DNA of 64,000 bases from contig NC_084893.1 in assembly GCF_958979055.1 (NCBI RefSeq), forward strand, positions 29,114,487-29,178,486. Reading direction: 5' to 3'. Of this stretch, positions 23,559 to 35,100 are shown one piece after another (positions within the stretch are counted from its first letter, which is position 1; each line of letters starts with the position of its first letter). Origin of the DNA: Alnus glutinosa (Eukaryota; Streptophyta; Magnoliopsida; Fagales; Betulaceae). The position numbers were made by a program, and so were the translations under genes. The notes beneath the pieces were generated by a model, which was not told where the DNA came from, did not search any database, and was given only the letters and a program-made list of their open reading frames with translations.

Positions 23559-26500
23559 CTACCTTGCATAGGGATGGTACCGACTAGTGCCACTATAGCC
23601 TCCCCTTCCATACAGCCCACCTGCTCCACCATAACTAGGACCAGGCCCAGATTCATAACCAGCACCATAGCCTGAAGTTCCATAACTTCCATAGCCTTCG
23701 CCACCTCGACCATATCCACCTAAACCACTTCCATAACTGCCACCAAAACCGCCACCATAGGGTCCAAAGCGACTAGAATAACCAAGGGAAGATTCACTTC
23801 GGTAGCCGCCTAAGCTACCAGCTCCAAAACCCCCATATCCACCACCAAATTCGCCACTACCACCACCACCACCATAACCATATCCACCACCAAGCCTACT
23901 GCCAATACCTCCTGGTGTCCTATAGGGACCAGGACCAAACCCTCCATCAAAACCTCCATAAGAACTGCCAAAACCACCGTAGCCATCATTGAAAGAACGA
24001 GACCTAGAGTTGCTACCATATGCAGGAGCAGGTGGTGGGTTTGAGGCTTTCTTTGGTTCAGCTTTCTTGATCTCCACCTACAACAAAGCAACTTAGTTAA
24101 CCTAGGTTCTGCTGCATAAACTAGCATGATAGCCCTTTCCTGAGAAGATCTATACCTGTAACAACCTCCATCTAGAATTAGTAACAGTGACTAAAGTAAT
24201 TTCTTTGATTAAATACCTCAAAACTAAGCAAATAATAACCCTTAAAATGTATGTCATAAATATAAATGGAGAATGCAATGATCCGTGCTCCATGATAAAC
24301 AGGGATTGGTTTACATCCTGATTTCTTGGAGCCCACCTAAACAAGCTCACCTGGGTACCCGCCATATCAATCATATTTCCATTTGATAATATTTCATCTA
24401 CAACGTCATCACTATCAAAAATTATGAATCCAAAGCCTCGAGAACGGTTGGTTTCATGATCACGTATGATCTGGTGTTCCACCACTTTCCCATACTTGGA
24501 GAAGAAATTCTGGAACTCATCTGAAGAATTAAAAAGGCCAATTGAAAAAGACATACCATGCAAGCTAAAACGGTAAATGCAAAACCTTAAAACTTTCACA
24601 AAGTAAACAACAATATCCAATCAAGACATAACACAACAACATAACTTAAAAGCCCCTACCTTCACTGACTGATGATGGAATTCCACCAACAAATATCTTC
24701 TTTGTTTTAAAATCCTTTGCCTGCCCTTGGCCTTTCGGAATAGTCCTCTTAATCTCAACCTGCTCCAATTTAACTTAGTGAAACTTATATTTCAGATGGG
24801 AAAAAAAAAAATACACCTCATATCCTATACAAGCGAGTCAAATACATTTTGTAGCATACAAACCACTATTTTTTTTTGCAAGTAATAAACTGGTCTTATT
24901 AAAAGTGTAAGGCGCTCCTAAGCACACCGCCACTATTTACACGACTACACTATATAAGGAAAGCAAATATCCCATATCCTACTTTTGAGGGGCTGATACA
25001 TTTTCTCTTTAATCTAAATAAATGCCCTGGACTACAGGCCATCAGAACCTAAGATATTTTTAGTGTTTGTCAGAGCATTAACCAATATACGTATTATCCA
25101 TATAACAAACATAAAAGGCCCACATGTCCCCACCTTATACAATTAATAAAGTGGAATTTTGCAGATCAGAAAGATGTATGTTACTAAACACCCAATAGCG
25201 TGTAGTTTCGGAAGACCCAAGCAAAAGATAAATGACAAATAACTTCGCTACTAGATTATTTGGTATCCTAAAAACTCCAAACGTGAGCTCAATTGAGATA
25301 AACTATAATATTTTTATAAGTAATTCAATCTTATAAGAAGGCTAGGTAAAGAACTATCTTAAAGCCAGTAATTGCAAGTTTTTTACGAACTATCTTAAGA
25401 CCAGTAACTGCAAGTTTTTTACAATAGGATTTTCTTTTCTGCATTTGTTTCACAGCAACTGAAGTATGAGCCTCGTCAAGAAGAGAGGAAGGTGGGAAAA
25501 GCACATCCCAATGTGAACCAAAAGAATCAAATGCAGTTTCTAATATAATAGAAGCATTACAGAGACCCTTTTACCTGTTTCCCATTGATGATATGGGTGT
25601 CTTCAATGACCTTGTCAACTACTGAAGGATCAGCATAGGTGACGAAGCCAAACCCCCTTGGCTGATTAGTGTACCGGTCTCTCATTATCACTGCGTCTGT
25701 TATTTCTCCATATTTTTCAAAGTGGTTCCTAAACGTCCCTGATAGTTTCAAAAAATATAGCCAAAAAAGGCACAACAGAAAATAACGTATAAGCAAGCAA
25801 CATAATTAAAATGACAAACAAAACGCCCAGATTACTATAGTGCTACAGCATCTAAGCTATTTAACTCAATTAGTAACTACCCAAGAGAAGCAAAGAAAAG
25901 GTCTAAATCACCTTACATGCACCGGATAGATTTTCATAGCACTTCTTTGATTCAGTTATATGTGCGTTCAATGATTTACTCAGATCAAACGATTGAAGCA
26001 AATTAAAAACCAACTAAAATTCATCACAAGCATAAGGGTATAAAATGCAATTACACATATAGCCATACATAAGTAGAGGGCTTCTCCTATGCTTACAGTA
26101 GATAGCTCTATTCTTCTAAATTCATCTATAAATTTGGTGAAACATATAATAGATTTGAAATTCAAGTTTCAGTTTTTCTTTTCCCCTTTCTTTTTTTTTT
26201 TTAAAAAAAAAAAAAACAGCTTTTCACAATTGAAATTTTCTCTCGAAACAAATAGAGCCTCAGAAACGATACTAAAAAAAAGGACTTACCAAAGCTCGTT
26301 TCTTTGTGCAATCCACCAATAAAAATCTTTCTGCGTTTCACAAAATAAAAGATAACAAAATGTTAGAATAACACAAAACAGATCAAAACCAAACGAAACG
26401 CAGGAGACAACAGAAAACATGCAGGAAACCCAACAGATCCAAAATCTTCCCTTCCTCTTCTCTTTTCCTCACAATTTTCTCTGGAACCCGACTAAACCGA

Positions 26501-26587
26501 GGCACACAGAAAGAGAGAGAGAGAGACGAACCCGGGACTAGCGCCATCGCCAGAGTGTGGATGATCGCTCCTTGATTTCGAACCCAT
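23559..26587 (-). CDS. Two-RRM glycine-rich RNA-binding protein (hnRNP type)
   Basis: A nuclear RNA-binding protein of the plant hnRNP A/B-like class, acting in mRNA processing or transport. Exons: 26532-26587, 26290-26330, 25575-25738, 24660-24759, 24351-24520 and 23559-24077. All have GT-AG junctions. The sum is 1050 bp, giving 349 aa. RRM1 (about residues 19-92) has RNP2 KIFIGGL and RNP1 RGFGFVTY. RRM2 (about 105-180) has RNP2 KIFVGGI and RNP1 RGFGFIIF. Each RRM is followed by a VEIK(R/K) linker at the start of the next exon, so both RRMs are split the same way, as after internal duplication. Exon 6 codes for a 172-residue Gly/Tyr/Ser/Phe-rich low-complexity tail ending RYHPYAR. The ATG starts MGSKSRSDHPHSGDG, downstream of a TATA-like box and a telo-box. 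Confidence 0.95.
24868..24940 (-). mobile_element. LINE 3'-end fragment in an hnRNP intron
   Basis: After a T-run, the text GCAAGTAATAAACTGGTCTT, then ATTAAAAGTGTAAGGCGCTC, matches the 3' tail style of plant LINEs. On the minus strand that is a body ending in AATTACTTG-like sequence and poly-A. It lies in the intron between exons 3 and 4. Only the tail is present. Confidence 0.4.
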
Positions 26588-26697
26588 AGCGTGTGATTTT
26601 GGACTTGGATTTTCCCGAGAAAGCGAACGAGGAAATTGGAGAGATCGAGAGCTACAAGAAGATTTGCGATCGGGTAAAGAGAGAATAGGAGGATAGT

Positions 26698-26742
26698 TAG
26701 GGTTCTGATCGAGGGCTATGCGAGCGAGTGGAGAATATAAAG
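26698..26742 (-). promoter_or_regulatory. hnRNP promoter: TATA-like box and telo-box
   Basis: On the minus strand CTTTATATTC (26733-26742) is a TATA-like box about 145 bp upstream of the ATG. AACCCTA (26698-26704) is a telo-box, a motif often found in the 5' regions of translation and RNA-processing genes in plants. Position and spacing are plausible. Function is inferred. Confidence 0.45.
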
Positions 26743-28715
26743 AGATGTTGTGTATGGTGAAACGTCCACTTTGCCCCCCGATGTACCGTACCGTTTCCGC
26801 CGACCACATCTACCATCTCAGTAACGCTACCCATCACCTTTTGTCTCTAAAATCCACGTCGGTTTTAAAATTATTATTGAATTTATAACTTATTATTATT
26901 ATATTTTGATAAGTAATAATTTTAAGATACAAAATTCTTCATAAAAAAAAAAAAAAATTGAGAGACAATATAAAAATACAATAATGATATATACCATTAC
27001 TCTTCTTATACATCTATATTTCTTTTTGTTTTAATTTGGTGTAAATGTAATGTTATATATATCATATTTTTATTTCATAACTATATCTTAATGTTAATGT
27101 GACAATTCCAATCAACGATTAATCAATATTTAAAATATAAATTAAAGATTGATTAAAAATGTCACATCAATATTGTGAATAAAAACGTGATTTCGAGTAT
27201 TATTCCTTTTTTTTAAAAAACAATAATTAATCCAAAAATTGGTTGGTATTACAACGTGACGACGTCGGCATTGCGATATAATTGTTAGATAAAAATATTA
27301 TTTTTAGCATTACTCTTTATCTAAATGTGAAAAATATTTTCCCTCCAAAAAAAGAAAAAAGTGAAAAATATTTTTCGTAGGTCTGCTTTTAAAATGTGTT
27401 TTATATTTTAAAAAAGTGTTCTAAATTATTATTTTATGATTTTGAAAAATTATTTTCCAATGTAGAATGTCATTTCTCTTTTTTGTTAAGATCTTCGTAC
27501 GGACTTTCATTTTCTTCTCTTATAAGTCTGAGCATAAAATTCATCTTCTATACTTTGTTATTTTCACAAAATGCAATTTCTTCATTCTATTATAAGTTTA
27601 TAAGTTCCTATAAAAACTATAACTTGTAGATATTGTTAGGTTTTTGAATTGACTAATTTAGTGACAAATTTCTTTGGGTGAAGTTTTTGTATTTAGTGTG
27701 GTATTTTTATATATTTTTTGGAGCTTCAAGACATTAGAGTATGCTTTGAAGCGGACGAGATTCGTTTATGAATGTGATCAATATAGAAGAAGGCCATAGG
27801 TTATGGGTCCTTGGTAATAGGGGGTGAACGTATCGTTTGCTAGAATTACAAGATTGAGTCTTTAGGTTACAAAGATTTCGTAAATAAACGATCGGTAATA
27901 TTAAGTCTTCTATAATTGATGTTTTTGGAGTTGGTTAGCTCTCATAATAGTTTTAATAATTGAAGAGTTATTTAAATAAGTTTTCACTTCGTTATCAAAA
28001 TATATATATATATGTTTATTTTTTGTATGCTTGCTTCGATTTTGTTATTGATATTTGTAGTGTTTGGATTTAAAGCTTATAACGTATTTACATTATTGTT
28101 TAAAAAAGTTAGTCGAGTTTTAATTAGAGTTTTTCAAAATCACTTAAAAAACATTTTACCAATAAGGAATTAATATGAGGCTAAATGCTAATTAACACTT
28201 TTATAATTTACCCATTTAACATGAATAGTCTATCCATTACCACCCATATTAGTTGAATAATGATGAATTTAATGTGGTTTGAATTTTCATTCATTATCTC
28301 CAGGTCAATCCACCCATAAAAGAAAAAAGAATGAACCTAATGGTTTTGCCAGCCTTGTCACTTTCACAATTTTTTATTTTTTTTTAGGAGAGGTTGGTTT
28401 GCCAAGAATTTTATGAGTAATGTTATACACTAAACCATTATTTAATTTTTATCATATTTTTGTTTATGTGACATTTTTAATTTATCTTCTTCTTTTCTTA
28501 ATAATGGTTGAATGTTAAATCAATAAAGTGAGATAAAAGTGTGAATTTATAGCATTTATAAACAAAAACCTTTTAGTTAGTTTTATAATAGCAATAGCAG
28601 CAGCTTCCTTAAATCACATTTCCTTGTTTACATATAGGAAAAACTCATAAAAAAAAAAAAGAATCAAATTCCGTTGTTGTTCCATAAACTAATGAAATAC
28701 CAAGGAAACCAAAAG
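26743..28715. other. AT-rich intergenic spacer
   Basis: No gene recognised. It contains poly-A runs and TA microsatellites (about 28003-28013), and short MITE-like segments near 26990-27200 and 28405-28560 (GTAATGTTATACACTA type ends). Confidence 0.45.
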
Positions 28716-28721
28716 TTGTAC

Positions 28722-28822
28722 CTTACATCTATGGAATTAAAAATGGTTCCCTTAACATTATTTTAATATAAAAAACTATATCTTTCCTCTCTCGTTGCTC
28801 TAGTATTTATTTCAAACAATAT
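28722..28822. repeat. Inverted-repeat arm flanking the LINE (left)
   Basis: About 100 bp (ATCTATGGAATTAAAAATGG, then TTATTTTAATATAAAAAACT, then CCTCTCTCGTTGCTCTAGTA) is the reverse complement, at about 85-90 percent, of 30686-30790 on the other side of the LINE. It is probably an arm of a MITE. Confidence 0.75.
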
Positions 28823-28844
28823 TTAAATAATTTACCATTCTTTT

Positions 28845-30560
28845 TTTTATTTTTTGAACAAAGTAGCCAATCTTCATTGATGTAAACAAATTGACCCCAC
28901 AACATGATCTAGGAAGACACAGTCTCCCTGAGTACATCATTCAAAATAAAATTAGGACATTGTTCAAGCCAAACACAATCCATCTCTTTTGTATAGCCCT
29001 CTTTTGCTAATTGAAGATCAACATTGTTAGCATCTCTACTTACATGAGCAATAGAAGCTCCTCGTAGTCCTTGAATCTCCATGATTATACCTTCCACAAA
29101 ATGTTCAGAAACATCATGTTTAGGGGTTTTTGAATTCACATCATCTACAACTTGTTTTGCATTCCCTTCCAAAATAATCTCATAAAATCCCACTTCTTTA
29201 CAAAACACCACTATCTCCTGGAACAGCTACAACCATTTTTGTGAGGGACTTTGTTCAAAGGACATTTCCATAAATGTCTCTCGCCATAACACCAATACCA
29301 ATACACTCATTTGTAATGTTAATTGAAGCATCCCAATTGACTTTGATGAGACCATTGAGAGGGGGGCACCAACCTGTTTGGAGTCTAGGAGTGGTCTGCA
29401 TAATTTCCACATAAGAGAGATCATCCTCCTTTTTATCACATCTTTGATACTCCTCAAGGTGAGTCACTGCCTCTGGATAGATAATCCGTGAGTGGGCAAA
29501 CAATTATTCAAAAATGAACTTACTTCGCCTTAGCCATATTCGCCTTGCAATAACAGCCATTAAGTTTAGTTCTTCAATTTTCAGCCGATCCAAGCAAAAT
29601 TCCATGAATTGCATTATCTTGTCTCCATTGAAAGCACATTTTTGAAAAATCATAGATCCATTACCCCATACATCTTGGGCAGCCGGACAAGACCAAATAA
29701 CATGTACCACCGTTTCCTCCTCTCTGCAGCAGGAATGACACATGCTCTCTTCCACCATCTTTCTCTTTAAAATGCTACACTTCGTTGGGAGAAGATCATT
29801 ACAAGCACGCCACATGGACATTATAACAGAATTTGGAACCTCCAAATTCCAGATAACCTTCCAAATTCTGTTATCTAGAGAGATACTAGATGCCCTTCCC
29901 CTCCCCCTAAAATTATTTTCCATGCCCATATGGTAAGCACTCCTTACCGAGAAAACCCCATATGTGGTACCCTACCAAACAAGTTTATCCTGAGGGAGAG
30001 GACACAAAGGCATAGAAGCAATTATCTTGACCTCGTCTGGCATGAAAATGGAATTGATGAGTTCCAAGTTCCATGTGTGATCCTGATCAATAAGGGTCGA
30101 GACAAGAGAATCTTCAGGAATGACCTTGGGAGGAGACTGAACTGCATGAGTGATAAGTGTTGATAACCACTTATCTTTCCAAATTTTCACATTACGTCCA
30201 TCACCTATTCTCCACACCAATCCATCATTAAGCAAATCCCTTGAAGATAATAAATTTTCCCACACATAGGAGGGCCTATTTCCCATATCAGCTGTAAAAA
30301 AGAATCAGGAGAGAAGTATCTGGCCTTCAACACATGGCTAACAAGGGATTATGAATCTTTCAAAATATGCCAACCCTGTTTAGCAAGCAGTACCTTATTG
30401 AACATAATCAAGTCCCTGAATCCAAGACCCCCCATAGTTTTTGATCTTCCCATCCTCTCCCAACTTATCCAGTGCACCCTTGAATCATTTGCCATGTGCT
30501 CCCATCAAAACCTTTGCATCATCCCCTCAAGATCCCTACATAAAGTGATAGGAATAAGAA
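28845..30560 (-). mobile_element. 5'-truncated LINE (L1 type), degenerate
   Basis: On the minus strand this holds the 3' half of a plant L1 LINE. From the 5' side it has the C-terminal part of the reverse transcriptase ORF (about 29972-30540; GDGRNVKIWKDKWL), then a zf-RVT region (29504-29929; MCHSCCREEETVVHVIWSC), then an RNase H-like domain (28909-29503; LIKVNWDASINI, IILEGNAKQVVDDVNSKT, HVSRDANNVD). Stops and frameshifts interrupt it. The poly-T at 28841-28848 is the poly-A tail on the plus strand. TTTACCATTC occurs just left of the tail (28831-28840) and just right of the 5' end (about 30591-30600), a possible short target duplication. Confidence 0.85.
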
Positions 30561-30621
30561 AAACACTCATATTTTAATATAAAAAAAATTATTTACCATT
30601 CTATAAAAATGATTTACCATT

Positions 30622-31187
30622 CTCACGTAGGCACCTAGGGGGGAAAACAAATTCATCGTCAACTAATTACTTATAAAAATGATTTATTTTTTTCAAATAA
30701 ATATTAGAGCAATGAGAGAGGAAATATAAAGTTTTTTATATTAAAATAATGATAAGGGAATCATTTTTACTTCCATAGATGTGAGAATTTACCATTCTTC
30801 TTAATTTCTCATAGCATTTAATTTAAATAATATTTAAATGATATAGGAATATAATAAAGAAATCTATTGTGAAGTGTATTTAAATAGATAAGCAAAAAGT
30901 GATTTAATTCTATAAATTGATGAAAAGTTTAAGGAAAGCTGTTGTTAGTGCTTTAAGTAATCGAGACATGCCATACATCATTTTCCTATCCTTCTCCCAT
31001 CTTCCCTCTTTTTAAAATTACTATTGAATATTTGGGTCCATGTGTGAGATAACACGAGCCCCATAAATTTAATGGTGATTTTGGAAAATAGGAGGACGAG
31101 AGAAGGACAAAAGAAAAAAAAATAAATCATTTTTATAAGTAATTAGTTGACGATCAATTTGTTTTTCCCCCTAGGTGCCTACGTGAG
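30622..31187. mobile_element. MITE with ~68 bp terminal inverted repeats
   Basis: The left arm CTCACGTAGGCACCTAGGGG...ACTAATTACTTATAAAAATG (30622-30690) is the near-perfect inverse of 31119-31187 (CATTTTTATAAGTAATTAGT...CCCCTAGGTGCCTACGTGAG). The arms are over 90 percent identical, so this is probably the youngest inverted-repeat element here. The interior includes the sequence inverted at 28722-28822 and a smaller inverted repeat at about 30980-31110. No coding capacity. Confidence 0.85.
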
Positions 31188-32000
31188 GCCATTCCTAAAT
31201 CAAAATCACGCAAAATAAAAAAGCCAAGCACCAAAATTATAAATAGATGTGTTTGATGTCATTTTCTTATACATTTTGTTTGTAAATTTATTATTGAATA
31301 TGTGGTATAGATTTAATGGTGGATTTGGACATCTCTTATACGGAGATGAACAAGAGAGTGAAACCAAACATTTCACAAATTTTTTGATGAGTAAAACCAA
31401 ACATTTATCAATTATAAAATGAAGAAAAGAAAAGAAAAGAAAAAGTCCATAATAAAAACCCTCTCTCTTCTTACAACCTATGGTGGTACCAAAACTAAAT
31501 AAAAACGAGGGTAAATATATCATAACTCATTGAGTTGGAGTACAATTTGAAAATGATCCCTCACTTTTTAAAAATGAGTTTTATCTCCTTAAGTTTTTCA
31601 CGAATTTGAAACGAGTTATTCCGTCACCTTTCCATCAATTTTCGCAACCTTTGTTAGTGCAAATCACCTTAAAACATTATTTTTTTAAATAATTTTATTT
31701 AAAAAGATATAAAAAAAAGAAGGGTTGGCGGTGGTTTGCGAGCCCCCGAAGTAGTTGGCGCCACCTCTAGGGTGGCACGTGAGTGGCCGTACGACTACCC
31801 CCAGCCACTGCGGGGGTAGCTATAAAAAAAAAGGCCCAAATATTAATGGGCCCATAAATCAAAATCAAAATAAAAAGCGATATATATATATATATATAGA
31901 AATAAAAAAAAAATACATTTTTCCTGCTAGCCCATGGAATTCGTTTTCCATTTATGATTTATCTTTTATCATTCGCTTAATTCTACTAAAATTTGTATTA
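31188..32000. other. Intergenic DNA with half of a fold-back element
   Basis: 31500-31680 (CTCACTTTTTAAAAATGAGT, CCGTCACCTTTCCATC) followed by a GC-rich segment (GGCGGTGGTTTGCGAGCCCC to 31820) resembles half of a family-B-type fold-back element. A TA microsatellite is at 31880-31900. No gene. Confidence 0.45.
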
Positions 32001-32002
32001 GT

Positions 32003-32013
32003 TTTATATAAAA
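32003..32013 (+). promoter_or_regulatory. Possible TATA box of the GIP1-like gene
   Basis: TTTATATAAAA lies about 106 bp upstream of the ATG at 32119. This position suits a plant TATA box with a 5' leader of about 75-80 bp. Confidence 0.45.
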
Positions 32014-32118
32014 ACTCAATCTCTCGACTCCTAGATTGATTGATTCGCCTTGTGTTTTCTCAAACACAACAAACAATAAGCGAAAGCAAAGGAAGGAAAG
32101 AAAATAAACAGAAGCGGC

Positions 32119-35100
32119 ATGGCGGCTGTGGCTTCTGAGAGAGGAGGGGGCGGGGGAAAAGCTAGGGTTTCGCAGTCGATCCCTGACAATATGATAAAGA
32201 CGATCCAGAACATCAGGGAGATCACAGGCAAGCAGCACAGCGACGACGAAATCTTCGTCGTGCTCAACGAGTGCTCCATGGATCCCGACGAGACCGCCCA
32301 GAAGCTCCTCTATCTGGGTATTTTTACAAGTCTAGCTATCTATGTATTCTTTATCTGCATTAGGGTTTTTGCTGCTTTGGGTGTGTTTCTGTGCATTAGG
32401 GTTTTGTGTATGCGTGTTTTCTTGGGGCTTGGATGGTATTTCTTGGGGTTTTTTTTGTTAATCGGTGGGGTTTTCTTGTTTTTGGGTTATATGCTAAAGG
32501 TTGTGTTTGGTGGCTGAGAAAAAGAAGCCAAAGTTGTAATCTTTTAGTCAACATAGCAAATCAACTGCATTATGGTGATCGAGAAGAAGTAGAAGTATTC
32601 TTTCATCATTTCTTTGGTTTGTGTTTGGTTCCTGATCGGTGGGTTCTTCTGACTTTTGTGTTTAATTATTCTAACGGTTGTGTTTGGTGACTGAGAAAAG
32701 TGGGGGAGTGGGGGGAGAGGGAAAATTGTAATGTTTAATGAACATATCAAAGCAACTGCATTATTGTAATAGAGAAGAAATAGAAGTACGTTTTCAGATT
32801 ATTAATTTGTTTAATGGTTGGTTTTTTTGGCCTCCTGAAGATAATGTGTGTATTGTTTGGTTTGGCAGATACTTTCCATGAGGTGAAAAGTAGACGAGAC
32901 CGAAGGAAGGAGGTAAGATATCATTGTCCTTGTTTATTGGCTAAAACTAATTTTTTTCCATGGTTCACTGAGAAAGCTCTCATTTAGCCCTGGTTTAATG
33001 AATTTAATGATTTAAGATGCCGCTCAGTGCTGTGAAATAGATTAAATCTGGTCTCACTGTAGCTCATTGGAGATAAATAAATTAGCTATTAGTGATTTTT
33101 ATCTATTAAGTAGTTTAATTTTTGCTGGGGATTGGTGGTTTTTAGGACTTGGATCTAGAACCATTGTTTTTCATTGTTACCAACATGCTTTAACCCTCAA
33201 TTTATTAATGACATGAAAAGATAACTTTTAATATTTACATAGAGAGAAATACTGTCTCTCTTCAAAATAAACTTCTGTTGTTTCATGTGCCATGTAGTCA
33301 CATCTCTGGTTTGGTCATTTTTTTCGTTTGTTGTTGTTGGACTGAAGATGAAGGTGGACATTGAATGGTCAGCTGATTTTTTTCTCCACACACACGCGTA
33401 TGTACATGTTCCATATTGATCAGAAAGGATTTACTTTTGATCATTAATAGTCTGACTTGTTCTTTGTTCTCTATGTTGAAATTATGTGAGCATTCAATTC
33501 CTGGACATATATGCAATAGCTATTTGAGACCAGTCTCTTTTATGGCATTTCTAAAGTGTAGTTGGTTATCTTACTTAATTTGTGTGGTTGTTTAGGGAAC
33601 AAGTGTAGTAGATTATATGGGTGATGCCCTTGGAAAAAATTTTGTGGGTGAAAAATCATGTCTAATTTGATGTTTCTTCTACATCTGTTGTGTCTTCTTG
33701 TATCAAGCTTGCTGGATGACTTTATGCTTTTCTGCTTGTACTGTTGCAGAGTTTGAGCAGTGGAAAATCTGAAGGTTCTAGGTTCATGCAGGGTCGATTG
33801 GCTAGGGGTGGTCAAGGTAACTGTTCTGATATATCTTATGGTAAATTCACTTTTGATTATTGGATAAGGATTATGCCAGATGCATATGCTTCTTTCTTTC
33901 CTTTCTTTCTTGTTTCCTCTCAAGCAAAACCTCCAAAGGTCCACCTAGGATGGTTTTTATATTTAAATATGTGATGGTTTCTGGGGCTGAAGTTTAGGGC
34001 CTTTTGCTTTATCTATACTATGTGAGTAGAGATTCATGTAAAAGTCCATGATCACCCTTTTTTTTTGTTTCTGAGTGTTGCAACTAATAATTTGAGATGT
34101 TAGATTGCAGGAAATCTTTGGTTTTTATTCCTTTTTTATTTTTTTATATTATTATTATTTTTTTTTGGTTTCCGATGGAGAACTTAGTGGCCATTGTAAC
34201 ATGGTAAAATATATAAAATTATGACATTATATAGATATGTATTGATTCAAAGTTTAGGTCTCTGTGGGCAAGACTTTCAGATAACTTGGATTGTTGCACA
34301 CTTTTAGAACCCCATTGTTTTTCTCTAATTGTTTTCAATGCTTGGATACCACAATTATATCTCTGTCAGGTTGCCTTTTTTTTTTTTCTTTTTGATCAAT
34401 TTTATGTTATTTTGCCTTGCAAACTGCTCTTCAGATTATGGTGGCGGGAGGAATATGGCTGCTAGAAGGGAAAATGGTATCAATCACATCACAGAGAGGG
34501 GAGGCTCCCTCCGAGTTGCTCAGAAAACAAAAAACAATGCTGCTCCTTTCCTGAAAAAGTAATTGTTCTATCCAAGTTTGGTATTTTGGTGTTTTTTTAT
34601 TGATCATACCAGTTTGCATTTTTATCTTATTCCACTAGTCAATATCTCTTGAAATAGATACATACAAATATGAAATTCACATACATGTTTTTATCATTTA
34701 CAGAGCTTCAGCTGTCATGCCAAATGGCCCCACAAGTCTGTCGAATGGTAGTCTGACTCATGTTCCTTCCTCCCAATCATCTGTGGGTGGTCATGTCCCT
34801 AAAGGTAGTTCAGCTGTCCTTGCTGCCTTTCCTCCCACTGGCTGTGCAGTTAAGCAAGGAAACTCCACATCAGGTTCTGATCAACTGTCTCCTTCTGCTG
34901 CTCCAGCAACTGTGTCTGGTGCTTATTTTTCTGTTTCGGATCCGGTTCTGATGCCAACTGTATCCCAACAACCTGGTGCTGTGGTTACAAATAAACATGT
35001 AGGAAACAAACATGTTTCCCAAGATGTTAGTGACTTGGAGTTGTCCAAGAATGTAAAAGCAGCCTCAAAAACTGTGAGCTCCATGCACAAAAAAGGGGCC

